Assembly (NCBI RefSeq): GCF_009674495.1
Contig: NZ_WKJN01000004.1
Location: 1 to 64,000 of the forward strand
DNA length: 64,000 bases
Origin: Duganella alba
Lineage (GTDB): Bacteria > Pseudomonadota > Gammaproteobacteria > Burkholderiales > Burkholderiaceae_D
Direction: 5' to 3'
The position numbers and the translations under genes are program-made. The first letter of the stretch is position 1; each line of letters begins with the position of its first letter. Shown piece after piece: positions 16,344-24,363 of the stretch. Under the pieces are notes generated by a model. It made no database searches. It had not been told where the DNA came from and saw only the letters and a list, made by a program, of their open reading frames with translations.

Positions 16344-18472
16344 AGTAGCAGGCCGCGCTGCGCCAGCGCGGTCAGTTCCCCGGCCGGCAGTGCGCCGGCA
16401 AACACATACCCTTGCGCATAATCGCAGCCGGCCATCGCCAGCAGGCCGCTTTGCGCCGCCGTTTCCACGCCCTCCGCCACCACCCGCAGCCCGAGCCGGT
16501 GGGCCATGGCGATCAGCGCCTCGCACATCGCCAGGTCGCCGCTGTCGTTGGCGAGGTACTGGATGAAGCTGCGGTCCAGCTTGAGCAGGTCGATGCCGAA
16601 ATGCTTGAGGTGCGACAGCGACGAATAGCCGGTGCCGAAGTTGTCCAGCGCCACCTGCAAGCCCATCTCGCGCAGGTCGCGCAGGCGCTCGGCGGCGCGC
16701 GCGGCGCCGTCCATCAGCACGTTCTCGGTGATCTCCAGCACGAGGCTGCGCGGCGCCAGCCCCAGGCTGGCCGTGTGCCGCAGCCATTCGACGTACAGCG
16801 CGGTATCGCCGCGCAGCTGCGCGGCCGACTGGTTGATGCTGACCTGGAAGCCCTTGCCCAGCTCGTCCTGCCACTGCCGGGCCTGCTGCGCGGCCTGGCG
16901 GAACACCCAGTCGCCGATCTGCAGCATCATGCCGCCGGACTCGGCAAACGGCAGGAATTCGGCCGGCGCCAGCAGGCCGCGCTGCGGGTGGCGCCAGCGC
17001 AGCAGGGCTTCGGCGCGCTCGATCTTGCCGGTGCGCAGATTGACGATGGGCTGGTAATGCAGCTCGAACTGCTGCAACGGCAGCGCCGAGCGCAGGTCCA
17101 GCGTCACCTGCTGGCGCGCCTGCGCCGCCAGCTGCAAGTCCGGCGTGAAATAACTGTAGCGGTTGCGGCCGTCCTGCTTGGCCGCGTACATGGCCTGGTC
17201 GGCCACGTGCAGCAGCTCCTCCGGCGTGGCGGCGTCGGACGGATACAGCGCGATGCCGATGCTGGCCGAAATCGACCGCTGCGCCACGCCCAGCGCGAAC
17301 GGCCGCGCCAGCTGCGTGACGATGCTCTGGGCAATGCGGTCGACGCCGCTCGCCTGCTCCAGCCCGGACAGGATGACGGTGAACTCGTCGCCGCCCAGCC
17401 GCGCCACCGTGTCCGCGCCGCGCACGCACAGGCCGATGCGGCGCGCCGCCTCCACCAGCAGGCCATCGCCATGGGCGTGGCCGAGCGTGTCGTTGACCTC
17501 CTTGAAGCCGTCCAGGTCGATGAACAGCAGCGCCAGCAGCAGGCCTTCGCGGCGCGCCTTCTTCAGCTCCTGGTTCAGGCGGTCCTGGAACATATGGCGG
17601 TTGGGCAACGCCGTCAGCGCGTCGAAATTGGCCTGCTGCCACACCAGCTCGGCCGAGGCGCGGCTGGCGGTGATGTCGCTGACCAGCGCCAGCGCGCCGC
17701 GGTAGCTGCCGTCGGCGTCGAAGATCGGATTGGTGGCCAGCGTGGCCCACAGCTCGGCGCCGTCCTTGCGGATGAACTTGAATTCGTGGCGCTCGGCCAG
17801 TCCCTGCTGGCGGCGTGCGATATTGCGTTCGAGGATGGCGCGGCCCTCCTCGTCCATGAAAGCGATCAGCGGCTGGTCCAGCATCTCCTCGATGGTGTAG
17901 CCGAGCATCTGCGCCATCTTCGGATTGACAAAGCTGGTGCGGGCGGCGGCGTCGATTTCCCAGATGCCTTCCTCGGCGTTGTGGACGATGCGGCGGAAGC
18001 GCTCCTCGCTGCGCTCCAGCGCCGCCAGCTTGCCCTCGGCCGGCTCCAGCACCACGCGCACGCCCTGGCCGCTGCTGTCGGCGCTGGCGCGTAGCGTCAC
18101 CGGAAAGCCCTGCTGGTTGCGCCCGCGCAGCAGCTGCAAGTCGCATTGCGCGGGTTCGGTGCTGTTGACGGCGCGCCGCAGGAAATGGTCGAAATCGTCA
18201 AGGAAGCGCGGCGCCACGAACTGGCGCAGCGTGGCCCGCTCCGGATTGGCGCGCGCCAGTCCCAGCAGATCGGCGCCCACCACGTTCATCTGCAGGATGG
18301 TGGTGTCGAAGGCCAGCACGAAATAGCCGACCGGCGCCAGCAGGTAGATATCGTTGAACCAGGATGGCTCGGCCAGGCTGGCGGCGCCGGCCTCGGTGGC
18401 AAAGGTCGCCATCGCGGCCTGTTCGGCAACCGCCGACAGGCCGGGCATCTCCGCGTGCATAGTCTTATCCAT
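16337..18472 (-). CDS. PAS-PAS-GGDEF-EAL c-di-GMP signalling protein
   Basis: A protein of 711 residues with no membrane segment. Two PAS domains come first (about 35-150 and 155-285; the second shows GIWEIDAAARTSFVNPKM). A GGDEF domain follows with intact GGDEF at 360-364 and an RxxD inhibitory site (RGAD) just before it. The EAL domain (about 460-705) has EALLRW at 488, NQS, EITEN, KLDRSF and AEGVET. One metal-site change is seen: the DDFG motif reads DNFG (Asn611). It could make and/or degrade c-di-GMP and, next to a flagellar block, may affect motility. An AGGGGG ribosome site precedes the ATG. It overlaps the end of the gene at 15297-16343 by seven bases, tail to tail. Confidence 0.93.
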   Translation of the reverse strand: MDKTMHAEMPGLSAVAEQAAMATFATEAGAASLAEPSWFNDIYLLAPVGYFVLAFDTTILQMNVVGADLLGLARANPERATLRQFVAPRFLDDFDHFLRRAVNSTEPAQCDLQLLRGRNQQGFPVTLRASADSSGQGVRVVLEPAEGKLAALERSEERFRRIVHNAEEGIWEIDAAARTSFVNPKMAQMLGYTIEEMLDQPLIAFMDEEGRAILERNIARRQQGLAERHEFKFIRKDGAELWATLATNPIFDADGSYRGALALVSDITASRASAELVWQQANFDALTALPNRHMFQDRLNQELKKARREGLLLALLFIDLDGFKEVNDTLGHAHGDGLLVEAARRIGLCVRGADTVARLGGDEFTVILSGLEQASGVDRIAQSIVTQLARPFALGVAQRSISASIGIALYPSDAATPEELLHVADQAMYAAKQDGRNRYSYFTPDLQLAAQARQQVTLDLRSALPLQQFELHYQPIVNLRTGKIERAEALLRWRHPQRGLLAPAEFLPFAESGGMMLQIGDWVFRQAAQQARQWQDELGKGFQVSINQSAAQLRGDTALYVEWLRHTASLGLAPRSLVLEITENVLMDGAARAAERLRDLREMGLQVALDNFGTGYSSLSHLKHFGIDLLKLDRSFIQYLANDSGDLAMCEALIAMAHRLGLRVVAEGVETAAQSGLLAMAGCDYAQGYVFAGALPAGELTALAQRGLLLH

Positions 18473-18533
18473 ACACCCCCTTTATCGATGTCTTTAGACT
18501 AACATCTCGTCGCGGGGATGTCGAGCGAACCGC

Positions 18534-19196
18534 CTACCGGGAGCGGTGCGCGCGGTTCAACCGTTGTTCCGCGCGCCGTTGCAGCGCCTCGAACAGCAGA
18601 CTGAGCAGCCAATAGATGGCGGCGGCCGCCAGGTACAGCGGCAGCGGCTGGAAGGTGGTGGCGATCACTTCCTTGGTCGACAGCATCAGCTCGGTCAGCG
18701 TGATGACCGACACCAGCGAGGTATCCTTGATCAGGCTGATCAGCGTATTGCTCATGGCCGGCACCGCCACCCGCAGCGCCTGCGGCAGCACCACGTAGTA
18801 CAGCGTGGTCCAGTAGCCGAGGCCCAGGCTGTAGCTGGCGTTCCACTGGCCCAGGCTGATCGAGGCGATGGCGCCGCGCAGGCTTTCGGACAGGAAGGCG
18901 CCCGAGTTCAGGCTCAGCGCCAGGATGCCCGCCGTCACCGGCGTGAACTCGATGCCGATGCTGGGCAGGCCGTAGTAGATGACAAACATCTGCACCAGCA
19001 GCGGCGTGCCGCGCATCAGGCTGACATACACATTGGCCGGCCACGCCAGCAGCCGGTACGGCAGCATGCGCAGCACCGCCACCGGGAAGCCGATCAGCAG
19101 GCCGCCGACCATCGCGGCCAGCGCGAACAGCACCGTGTAGCCGGCGCCGCGCAGCATGATGGGCGCGGCTTCGCGCAGCAGGTCCAGCAACTCCAT
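18534..19196 (-). CDS. Amino-acid ABC transporter permease (cystine/polar amino-acid type)
   Basis: An inner-membrane protein of 220 residues of the HisM/GlnP family, with about five membrane segments. It has the family sequence SLMRGTPLLVQMFVIYYGLP and the ATPase-docking EAA loop (NASYSLGLGYWTTLYYVVLPQALRVAVPAM). It resembles the cystine permease TcyL/YecS, though substrate cannot be fixed from sequence alone. It starts three bases after the binding-protein gene. No ATPase gene is found on either side: the next gene on this strand is the GGDEF-EAL protein. Confidence 0.88.
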   Translation of the reverse strand: MELLDLLREAAPIMLRGAGYTVLFALAAMVGGLLIGFPVAVLRMLPYRLLAWPANVYVSLMRGTPLLVQMFVIYYGLPSIGIEFTPVTAGILALSLNSGAFLSESLRGAIASISLGQWNASYSLGLGYWTTLYYVVLPQALRVAVPAMSNTLISLIKDTSLVSVITLTELMLSTKEVIATTFQPLPLYLAAAAIYWLLSLLFEALQRRAEQRLNRAHRSR

Positions 19197-19199
19197 CGC

Positions 19200-19976
19200 T
19201 TACGGCGCCTTGCTGACGTCGGTGCCGAACCATTTCAGCGAAATGGCTTTCAGGCTGCCATCGGCGGCCGCGTCGGCCAGCGCCTTGTTCAGCGCCTGCT
19301 TGAATTCGGGATTGCCCTTCTTGAACGGAATGCCCATGCGCTCGACCGCGCCGACCTGGGCGCCGGCCTTGATCGGCAGCTTGGAGATCTTCAGCAGGTA
19401 GGCCGACATCAGGCTGTCGTTGAGCGCCGCGTCGATCCGGCCCGAGGCCAGGTCCGACATGGTCTCCGGCGCCGCCGCATAGCTGCGGATCTCGATGCCC
19501 GGCACCGCCTTGGCCTGCTGCTCGTAGACGCTGCCCTGTCCGACGCCGAGCTTCTTGCCCTTGAGGTCGGCCAGCGATTTGTAGGCGGCGGTTTCGTTGT
19601 TGCGCACGATCAGCTGCGGCATTGAATAGATGTACGGCGTGGAGAAGTCGAACGCCTGCTCGCGCTTGGCATTGATGCCGACCTGCGAGACGATCACATC
19701 GTATTTGTTCGAGGCCAGCCCGGCCAGGATGCTGGCCCATTCGCTGCTGACGAATTCCACCTTCAGGCCCAGCTTGCTGCCCAGCAGCTTGGCGACATCG
19801 ACATCGTAGCCGGCCAGCTCGCCGTTCTTCTCTTTATAGTTGAACGGCGGGTAGGTACCTTCGAGCGCCACCTTGAGCGTGCCGCGCGCCTTGACGGTGG
19901 CCAGCAGGTCGGCGGCCGAGGCCGGGAGTGCGAGGCTGAGCACCGCCAGCGCCAGCATAAATTCACGTTTGAGCAT
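19200..19976 (-). CDS. Periplasmic amino-acid-binding protein of ABC transporter (cystine-binding-like)
   Basis: A solute-binding protein of 258 residues, family 3, with a signal peptide (cut near ALPASAAD). It shows the family signatures YPPFNYKEKNGELAGYDVDVAK, DVIVSQVGINAKREQAFDFS and LKGKKLGVGQGSVYEQ. It delivers a polar amino acid, plausibly cystine, to the permease encoded next. AGGA is placed five bases before the ATG. The two genes form an operon that lacks its ATPase, so the transporter must borrow an ATPase encoded elsewhere. Confidence 0.88.
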   Translation of the reverse strand: MLKREFMLALAVLSLALPASAADLLATVKARGTLKVALEGTYPPFNYKEKNGELAGYDVDVAKLLGSKLGLKVEFVSSEWASILAGLASNKYDVIVSQVGINAKREQAFDFSTPYIYSMPQLIVRNNETAAYKSLADLKGKKLGVGQGSVYEQQAKAVPGIEIRSYAAAPETMSDLASGRIDAALNDSLMSAYLLKISKLPIKAGAQVGAVERMGIPFKKGNPEFKQALNKALADAAADGSLKAISLKWFGTDVSKAP

Positions 19977-19999
19977 GGAATTCCTTTAATGGCGGGCGC

Positions 20000-20410
20000 C
20001 TACCAGGCGCCCATACGACGACGCAGGCCAAAATTATGGCCCACGACCAGGATGGAACTGGCGATCAAACCGCTCAGGCCTATCATCAACTGCACCAGCT
20101 TATCATCCGGCAGCACCCACATGCGGCCCGGCGGCGCTTCCTGCACGCGCGCGGCGGCCATGATCAGCGGCGCGATCCATTCAGCCTCTTCCGTCAGGTC
20201 GAGCACGATGTGGCCGTCCTGCGTGGTCTGCATATAGATCTCGCCGCCCTCGGACAGCGTGAAGCAGACGCCGTAGCCTGTCTCGTTCTTGCCGATGTGC
20301 TGTTGCAGGGCCTGGTTGTGCTCTTCGATCCACAGCTCGACGTCGGCGGGCGTTTCCAGCCCGCTCCACGGCACCGGGCGGAAGCGTGGCGGCTCGATAT
20401 TGTCCTGCAT
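20000..20410 (-). CDS. Uncharacterised small protein with C-terminal membrane segment
   Basis: I do not recognise this 136-residue protein. The N-terminal hundred residues are soluble and acidic (DVELWIEEHNQALQQHIG, GEIYMQTTQDGHIVLDLTEEAEWIAPL). The C terminus contains one hydrophobic stretch (LMIGLSGLIASSILVVGHNFG), then RRRMGAW, so it may be a tail-anchored inner-membrane protein. ATG 20410 is preceded by AGGAT; the frame from 20431 begins with a poor start. It lies between the binding-protein gene and a murein peptidase gene, all on the minus strand, without a clear functional link. Confidence 0.65.
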   Translation of the reverse strand: MQDNIEPPRFRPVPWSGLETPADVELWIEEHNQALQQHIGKNETGYGVCFTLSEGGEIYMQTTQDGHIVLDLTEEAEWIAPLIMAAARVQEAPPGRMWVLPDDKLVQLMIGLSGLIASSILVVGHNFGLRRRMGAW

Positions 20411-20455
20411 AGTAATCCTGTTGACTGCCAAACCGCCAGTGTAGCCGATCCGGGG

Positions 20456-21208
20456 TCAACCCTTCCAGGTGCGTTGCAGGCCGGTGTCGGCGTGGATCCA
20501 GCCGCCGCGCGGACCGGCGCGGTAATAAAAGCCGACGCCGCCCTGGCGGAAGCTCTTCACCAGCCCGCCCAGCACCTCGGCGTTCAGGTTGGCCAGACGG
20601 ATATCGGCGGCGCGGCCCACCATGTGCAGCGACTGCCGCGCGGCTGGCACGCCCGCTTCGCGCAGCTTGGCGTTGGAGGCCGGCGTGCGGTAGCCGGACA
20701 GGATTTCCAGCGGCGAATCGATGCCGTAGCGCTGCACGAAGGCCTGCGTGCCCCACAACGTTTCAAACAGCTTGGGATCGATGGTGCGGGTCTCGTTGCC
20801 GCCGTTGACGTCGCGCAGCAGGTGGCACAAGTCCTGGTAGGCCGATTCGATGATCTCGCCGTCTTTCCAGTAAAGCAGCTTGGCGCGCTCCTTGCTGGCA
20901 GGACGGATCACTTCAATGGTGCGCGGACGCAGCCAGAATTCCAGGTCCAGCGCCTGGGCGTCGAAGATATCGGGAGGCGGTTCCACGCCGCTCATGCCCA
21001 TGCCGGACGGCGCCGGCTGATCGGCGGCGCGCGGCATCTGCGCGGCAGGTTTGACGACCGGCTTGGCGGACGCCGTGGTGGTCGATGAGGAGGTCGTGCT
21101 GCTATGCCGCACCGGTGTGCTGGTAGCACAGCCGATCAACGGCACAGACAAAAAACTCGCAGCGGTCAGCCCGAACCCCTGCTGTAAGAAAGCTCTGCGC
21201 GATGCCAT
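20456..21208 (-). CDS. Tat-exported lipoprotein, M15-family murein endopeptidase (MepK/DUF882-like)
   Basis: A protein of 250 residues. It has a twin-arginine signal (SRRAFLQQ) that ends in a lipobox (LIGC, Cys27), then a Ser/Thr-rich linker to about residue 75. The C-terminal domain is the M15/DUF882 (YcbK) fold: ILSGYRTPASNAKLR, the metal-ligand block SLHMVGRAADIR (His and Asp) and the last His in GGWIHADTG. MepK of E. coli cuts murein cross-links. Having both Tat and lipoprotein signals is unusual but occurs in this family. It probably works in wall growth. Confidence 0.86.
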   Translation of the reverse strand: MASRRAFLQQGFGLTAASFLSVPLIGCATSTPVRHSSTTSSSTTTASAKPVVKPAAQMPRAADQPAPSGMGMSGVEPPPDIFDAQALDLEFWLRPRTIEVIRPASKERAKLLYWKDGEIIESAYQDLCHLLRDVNGGNETRTIDPKLFETLWGTQAFVQRYGIDSPLEILSGYRTPASNAKLREAGVPAARQSLHMVGRAADIRLANLNAEVLGGLVKSFRQGGVGFYYRAGPRGGWIHADTGLQRTWKG

Positions 21209-21467
21209 AGTCTATCCGTGAAAAGCAATATTGTTACTATAGCCTATGCAGAGGGAAACACAAATGCCCCTAACTTACGCTTAAGAAATGATTCAGCTGC
21301 ATGAGTGATATAAATATTGCGTATCAGGAAGAAATTTTACCACATAGTTATACAGCTTACTAATGGCAGGCATTCCAACAATAAAGTATTCATATATGGT
21401 GCATCGCAGTATAGTTCAGCCGTACCAGATGTGTTTTTCCATCGAACTAATTACCTGGAGCCCCACC

Positions 21468-21815
21468 ATGATCATCCGTTCTATCGCCGCCCTCGCCCTG
21501 ATTTCCCTGTCGACCCTGTCGAACCAAGCCAGCGCCGCCACTTCCGCCGCCCCAACCCGCCTGGCCAACGCCGAATGCGACGTCCCGGCCTACCGCAACT
21601 CGTGGCAGGACGACGAACTGCAAGGCAATGTCAAACTGGCCGTGCTGGTCGACGCCCAAGGCAATGTCAAGGACACCAAAGTGATCTCGTCGAGTGGCCA
21701 CGTCGCCCTGGACCGCGCTTCGCTGCACGCCAGCACCGCTTGCAAGTTCAAGCCGGCCACCAGCGGCGCCGAGCCAGTCTGGGCACAAGTGCAATACAAC
21801 TGGGTTCTGAACTAA
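21468..21815 (+). CDS. Small periplasmic TonB C-terminal-domain protein
   Basis: A protein of 115 residues with a signal peptide (MIIRSIAALALISLSTLSN, cut near ASAATS). The rest is a TonB C-terminal (energy-transducer-like) domain: VKLAVLVDAQGNVKDTKVISSSGHVALDRASLHAST and CKFKPATSG. Two Cys residues (ECDVP and TACKF) could form a disulfide. It has no N-terminal membrane anchor or Pro-rich spacer, so it is not a complete TonB. Its partner is unknown. TGGAG lies ten bases before ATG 21468; the in-frame stretch from 21363 is AT-rich upstream DNA. Confidence 0.75.
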   Translation: MIIRSIAALALISLSTLSNQASAATSAAPTRLANAECDVPAYRNSWQDDELQGNVKLAVLVDAQGNVKDTKVISSSGHVALDRASLHASTACKFKPATSGAEPVWAQVQYNWVLN

Positions 21816-21828
21816 TCCAGTATGCTGT

Positions 21829-22650
21829 TCATGCAGCGCGCCGCGCCGGTTCCCCCAGCAACACCGAGCGCGGTTCATCCAGCAAGTAGCCCTGCACGAG
21901 TAACGACACACCTGCGGCCGCGCCAAGTTCGCGCAAGGCCGTCAGGTGCTGCTCCGTTTCCACCCGTTTGAACACCACTGCCACCCTGGCGGCGGCACTG
22001 CGTTGCAACAACTCCGTTAGTCCCTTCTGATCCTGCAATTCGCGCGCGTCCAGCTTGAACACATCCGGCCGCAGCCGATCCAGCACCGCCAGGCCATCCC
22101 GCGCATTGTTCACATTGACCGCAAAGCGGAAACCGTTGCGCCGGTAATTGTCCGATACATAATTCAACAGCCAGCCCTGCTGCGGTGTCGCCGCCGGCAA
22201 TTGCAGCACCACGCGCTCCAACGGCAGCTCCAGCGCATCGAGAATACGGCGGAAAGCATGGCCGTGGTTGCTGCTGACCGCGCTCAACAGGCGGTCGTGC
22301 ACGTTCAGGTACAGGTCCGCCGCCAAATCGCCGGCCTGGCGGAAGAAATTAATCGCATGCAGCATGCGGCACAGCCGGTCCAGCTCGATCGACTCGTCGT
22401 CGCTGGCCGCGTGATCGAGCAGCTTCCACAGCGACAGGCCCAGGTCCTGCGCCGACACGCTGCGCGCCAGCCCTTCGTAGGCCTGCACCGCCTGGCTATC
22501 CAGCTGACGGATCGGCTGGAACGCGCTGCTCATGGTGCAATTGAAAAACCGCCCTTGGGCCTTGCCCTCGTGATCGAGCCAGATGCTGGAAGCAGCGCCG
22601 GTGGCGTCGGATAGACGCGCCAGATACTTTTGCAGGATGGGGAAAGACAT
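21829..22650 (-). CDS. Degenerate EAL-domain protein, probably non-catalytic regulator
   Basis: A protein of 273 residues consisting of an EAL-fold domain after a short N-terminal stretch. ExLxR survives as EGLAR, and NV, KLD and VETEQH are recognisable. The catalytic Glu of the LExTE motif is lost (VVLQLPAA), both Asp of DDFG are lost (FAVNVNNARDG), and AEGVET reads FKRVET. A c-di-GMP phosphodiesterase activity is therefore unlikely. Such EAL remnants often act by protein contact (as YdiV does on FlhDC). It converges on the TonB-domain gene with 13 bases between. GAGGAG precedes the start codon. Confidence 0.8.
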   Translation of the reverse strand: MSFPILQKYLARLSDATGAASSIWLDHEGKAQGRFFNCTMSSAFQPIRQLDSQAVQAYEGLARSVSAQDLGLSLWKLLDHAASDDESIELDRLCRMLHAINFFRQAGDLAADLYLNVHDRLLSAVSSNHGHAFRRILDALELPLERVVLQLPAATPQQGWLLNYVSDNYRRNGFRFAVNVNNARDGLAVLDRLRPDVFKLDARELQDQKGLTELLQRSAAARVAVVFKRVETEQHLTALRELGAAAGVSLLVQGYLLDEPRSVLLGEPARRAA

Positions 22651-22806
22651 GGAACTCCTCTACGGGTACTGAGAATGTCGACAGCGTATGCCCGTGCCCG
22701 GGAAAGCAGAACGAATGCTTTCGCCTATGGATATGCCAAAACATTCGTTCCGCCCCGGCAGCGCGGCCGTTATCGTGAGGTCATCGTTTAACTATGCCGT
22801 TATCCC

Positions 22807-23613
22807 ATGTGCCAACTACTCGCGATGAGCAGCCATAAACCGGCTGCGGTGGATTTTTCCTTTGCCGGCTTTTCCGAGCGTGGCGGCCGCACCGGCGAAC
22901 ACAAGGACGGCTGGGGCATCGCCCTGCACACGCCCACCGGCTGCCGTCTGTACACCGATTACCTGCCGTCGATCCACTCGCCGCTGGCCGCACAGTTCAA
23001 GCAAAGCCCGATCAAGGCGCGCAGCGTGGTGGCGCACATCCGCAAGGCCACGCAGGGCCGCGTGTCGCTGGAAAACAGCCACCCGTTCACCCGCGAGCTG
23101 TGGGGCCAGACCTGGTCGTTCGCCCACAATGGTGATTTAAAACTGTTCGATCCCAATCCCAGCGTGTACGCGCCATGGGGCGACACCGACAGCGAACGCG
23201 CCTTCTGCCACCTGCTGTCCGGCCTGGCGCTGCGCTTCGAGCATCAGCCGGAGCGGCACCAGTTGTTTGCCGCACTGGAAGCATTGGCCGGCGAAATCGC
23301 CAGCTACGGCACGTTCAATTTCATCCTGTCCAACGGCGACCTGGTGTTCGCCCATTGCAGCACCGACCTGCATGTGGTGGTGCGCGAATACCCGTTCTCG
23401 GTGGCGCACCTGATCGATTGCGATCTCAGCATCGACTTCAGCCGCCACAACCACCTGGACGACCGCATCGCCGTAATCGCCACGCAGCCGCTGACCTCCA
23501 ACGAACACTGGACGCGTTTTGCGGCGGGCGAACTGAAACTGTTCGCCGGCGGAGTGGAAGTGGGAGCCGCGCGGGAAGCGCGTGAGGAGTGGCTGCTGGA
23601 AGTGGCTTACTAA
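22807..23613 (+). CDS. Class II glutamine amidotransferase domain protein (YafJ-like)
   Basis: A protein of 268 residues with the Ntn-type nucleophile Cys2 right after the initiator Met (MCQLLAMS). Other conserved blocks are GGRTGEHKDGWGIAL, HIRKATQGRVSLENSHPF and FAHNGDL. These fit the GATase_4/YafJ family, which hydrolyses glutamine or a related amide; the acceptor is unknown. It is a single-domain enzyme with no synthase domain. It diverges from the degenerate EAL gene, and its last four bases overlap the GNAT gene on the other strand. Confidence 0.85.
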   Translation: MCQLLAMSSHKPAAVDFSFAGFSERGGRTGEHKDGWGIALHTPTGCRLYTDYLPSIHSPLAAQFKQSPIKARSVVAHIRKATQGRVSLENSHPFTRELWGQTWSFAHNGDLKLFDPNPSVYAPWGDTDSERAFCHLLSGLALRFEHQPERHQLFAALEALAGEIASYGTFNFILSNGDLVFAHCSTDLHVVVREYPFSVAHLIDCDLSIDFSRHNHLDDRIAVIATQPLTSNEHWTRFAAGELKLFAGGVEVGAAREAREEWLLEVAY

Positions 23614-24140
23614 ACCGTATTGCAGTTGCAGAAACGCTTGCGCTTGGGCGCATTCGGGCAGGTGGCGTCTTCATCCAGCTGCTTCCAGAAAAACACCGTC
23701 TCGACGCCATACGGCGAGCGCACCCTGCCGGCGTCGGTATAGCCGCGCTGGGCGAAGAACTGCCGGCCGGTCGCGGTGCTGTGCAGCTGCAACGCTTTCA
23801 CACCCCATTCGCATGCCTGCTCTTCCATGCGTTTCAGCAGCGCCTTGCCGGCGCCCTTGCCTTGTGCTTCCGGCAGCAGGTAGCACAGCGCCAGCTTGCC
23901 GGCGCCGGTCAGCAATGCGACGCCGACAACCGTGCCTTCACTGACTGCGACCAGCGAAAAATTGGTCGGCGAACTGAACCAGTTGGCCACCATCTGCGGA
24001 GTTTTATTGCCTAGCCAGGCGTCAAGGATGGTGGGATCGTGTTGGTGATCCAGTTCACAGCATTCCTTGATCGAACGGCGCAATACAGTGCACGCTGCCT
24101 CCGCATCCGTCGAAGCAGCAATACGAATTTCAAGAGTCAT
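23610..24140 (-). CDS. GNAT-family N-acetyltransferase
   Basis: A protein of 176 residues with the GNAT fold: SLVAVSEGTVVGVALLTG, then the acetyl-CoA loop (YLLPEAQGKGAGKALLKRMEEQA, Q/RxxGxG/A pattern) and FFAQRGYTDAGRV. The acceptor substrate is unknown. An odd feature is the C-terminal tail of about 20 residues, with basic residues and three Cys (TCPNAPKRKRFCNC), which might bind a metal or nucleic acid. The gene overlaps the amidotransferase gene tail to tail. Confidence 0.82.
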   Translation of the reverse strand: MTLEIRIAASTDAEAACTVLRRSIKECCELDHQHDPTILDAWLGNKTPQMVANWFSSPTNFSLVAVSEGTVVGVALLTGAGKLALCYLLPEAQGKGAGKALLKRMEEQACEWGVKALQLHSTATGRQFFAQRGYTDAGRVRSPYGVETVFFWKQLDEDATCPNAPKRKRFCNCNTV

Positions 24141-24296
24141 GTACGCTCACAAACATTACTTTTAGTACTGGGAACGACTATACACTAAGCCGGGTAAGGC
24201 CGTCGGATGCTGCCAGACTAGAGGGTCGCTCCAGTTTTGCACACGAATGTTTTCAGCAATCCATATGCGTTTTATCGTTGACATCTAAGCATATAA

Positions 24297-24309
24297 CGAA
24301 AAATTCGTA
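24297..24309. promoter_or_regulatory. Inverted repeat upstream of the sulfate-binding protein gene
   Basis: ACGAA-AAA-TTCGT forms a perfect five-base inverted repeat 55 bases before the sulfate-binding gene. It lies in an AT-rich stretch of the 223-base gap 24141-24363. A TTGACA at 24279-24284 is close by, but no -10 box is correctly spaced. It could be a regulator site for sulfur control (CysB or Cbl are the usual regulators of such genes), which is inference. Confidence 0.3.
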
Positions 24310-24363
24310 TCTTTTCGGGACGAAATTTTACACCATGGACGTCTGTTATTACGAAAGCTCATT

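Noticed and set aside
24279..24314. TTGACA upstream of sbp as a sigma-70 promoter
   Set aside because: The nearest AT-rich -10 boxes are spaced 8 or 24 bases away, so no working pair is supported.
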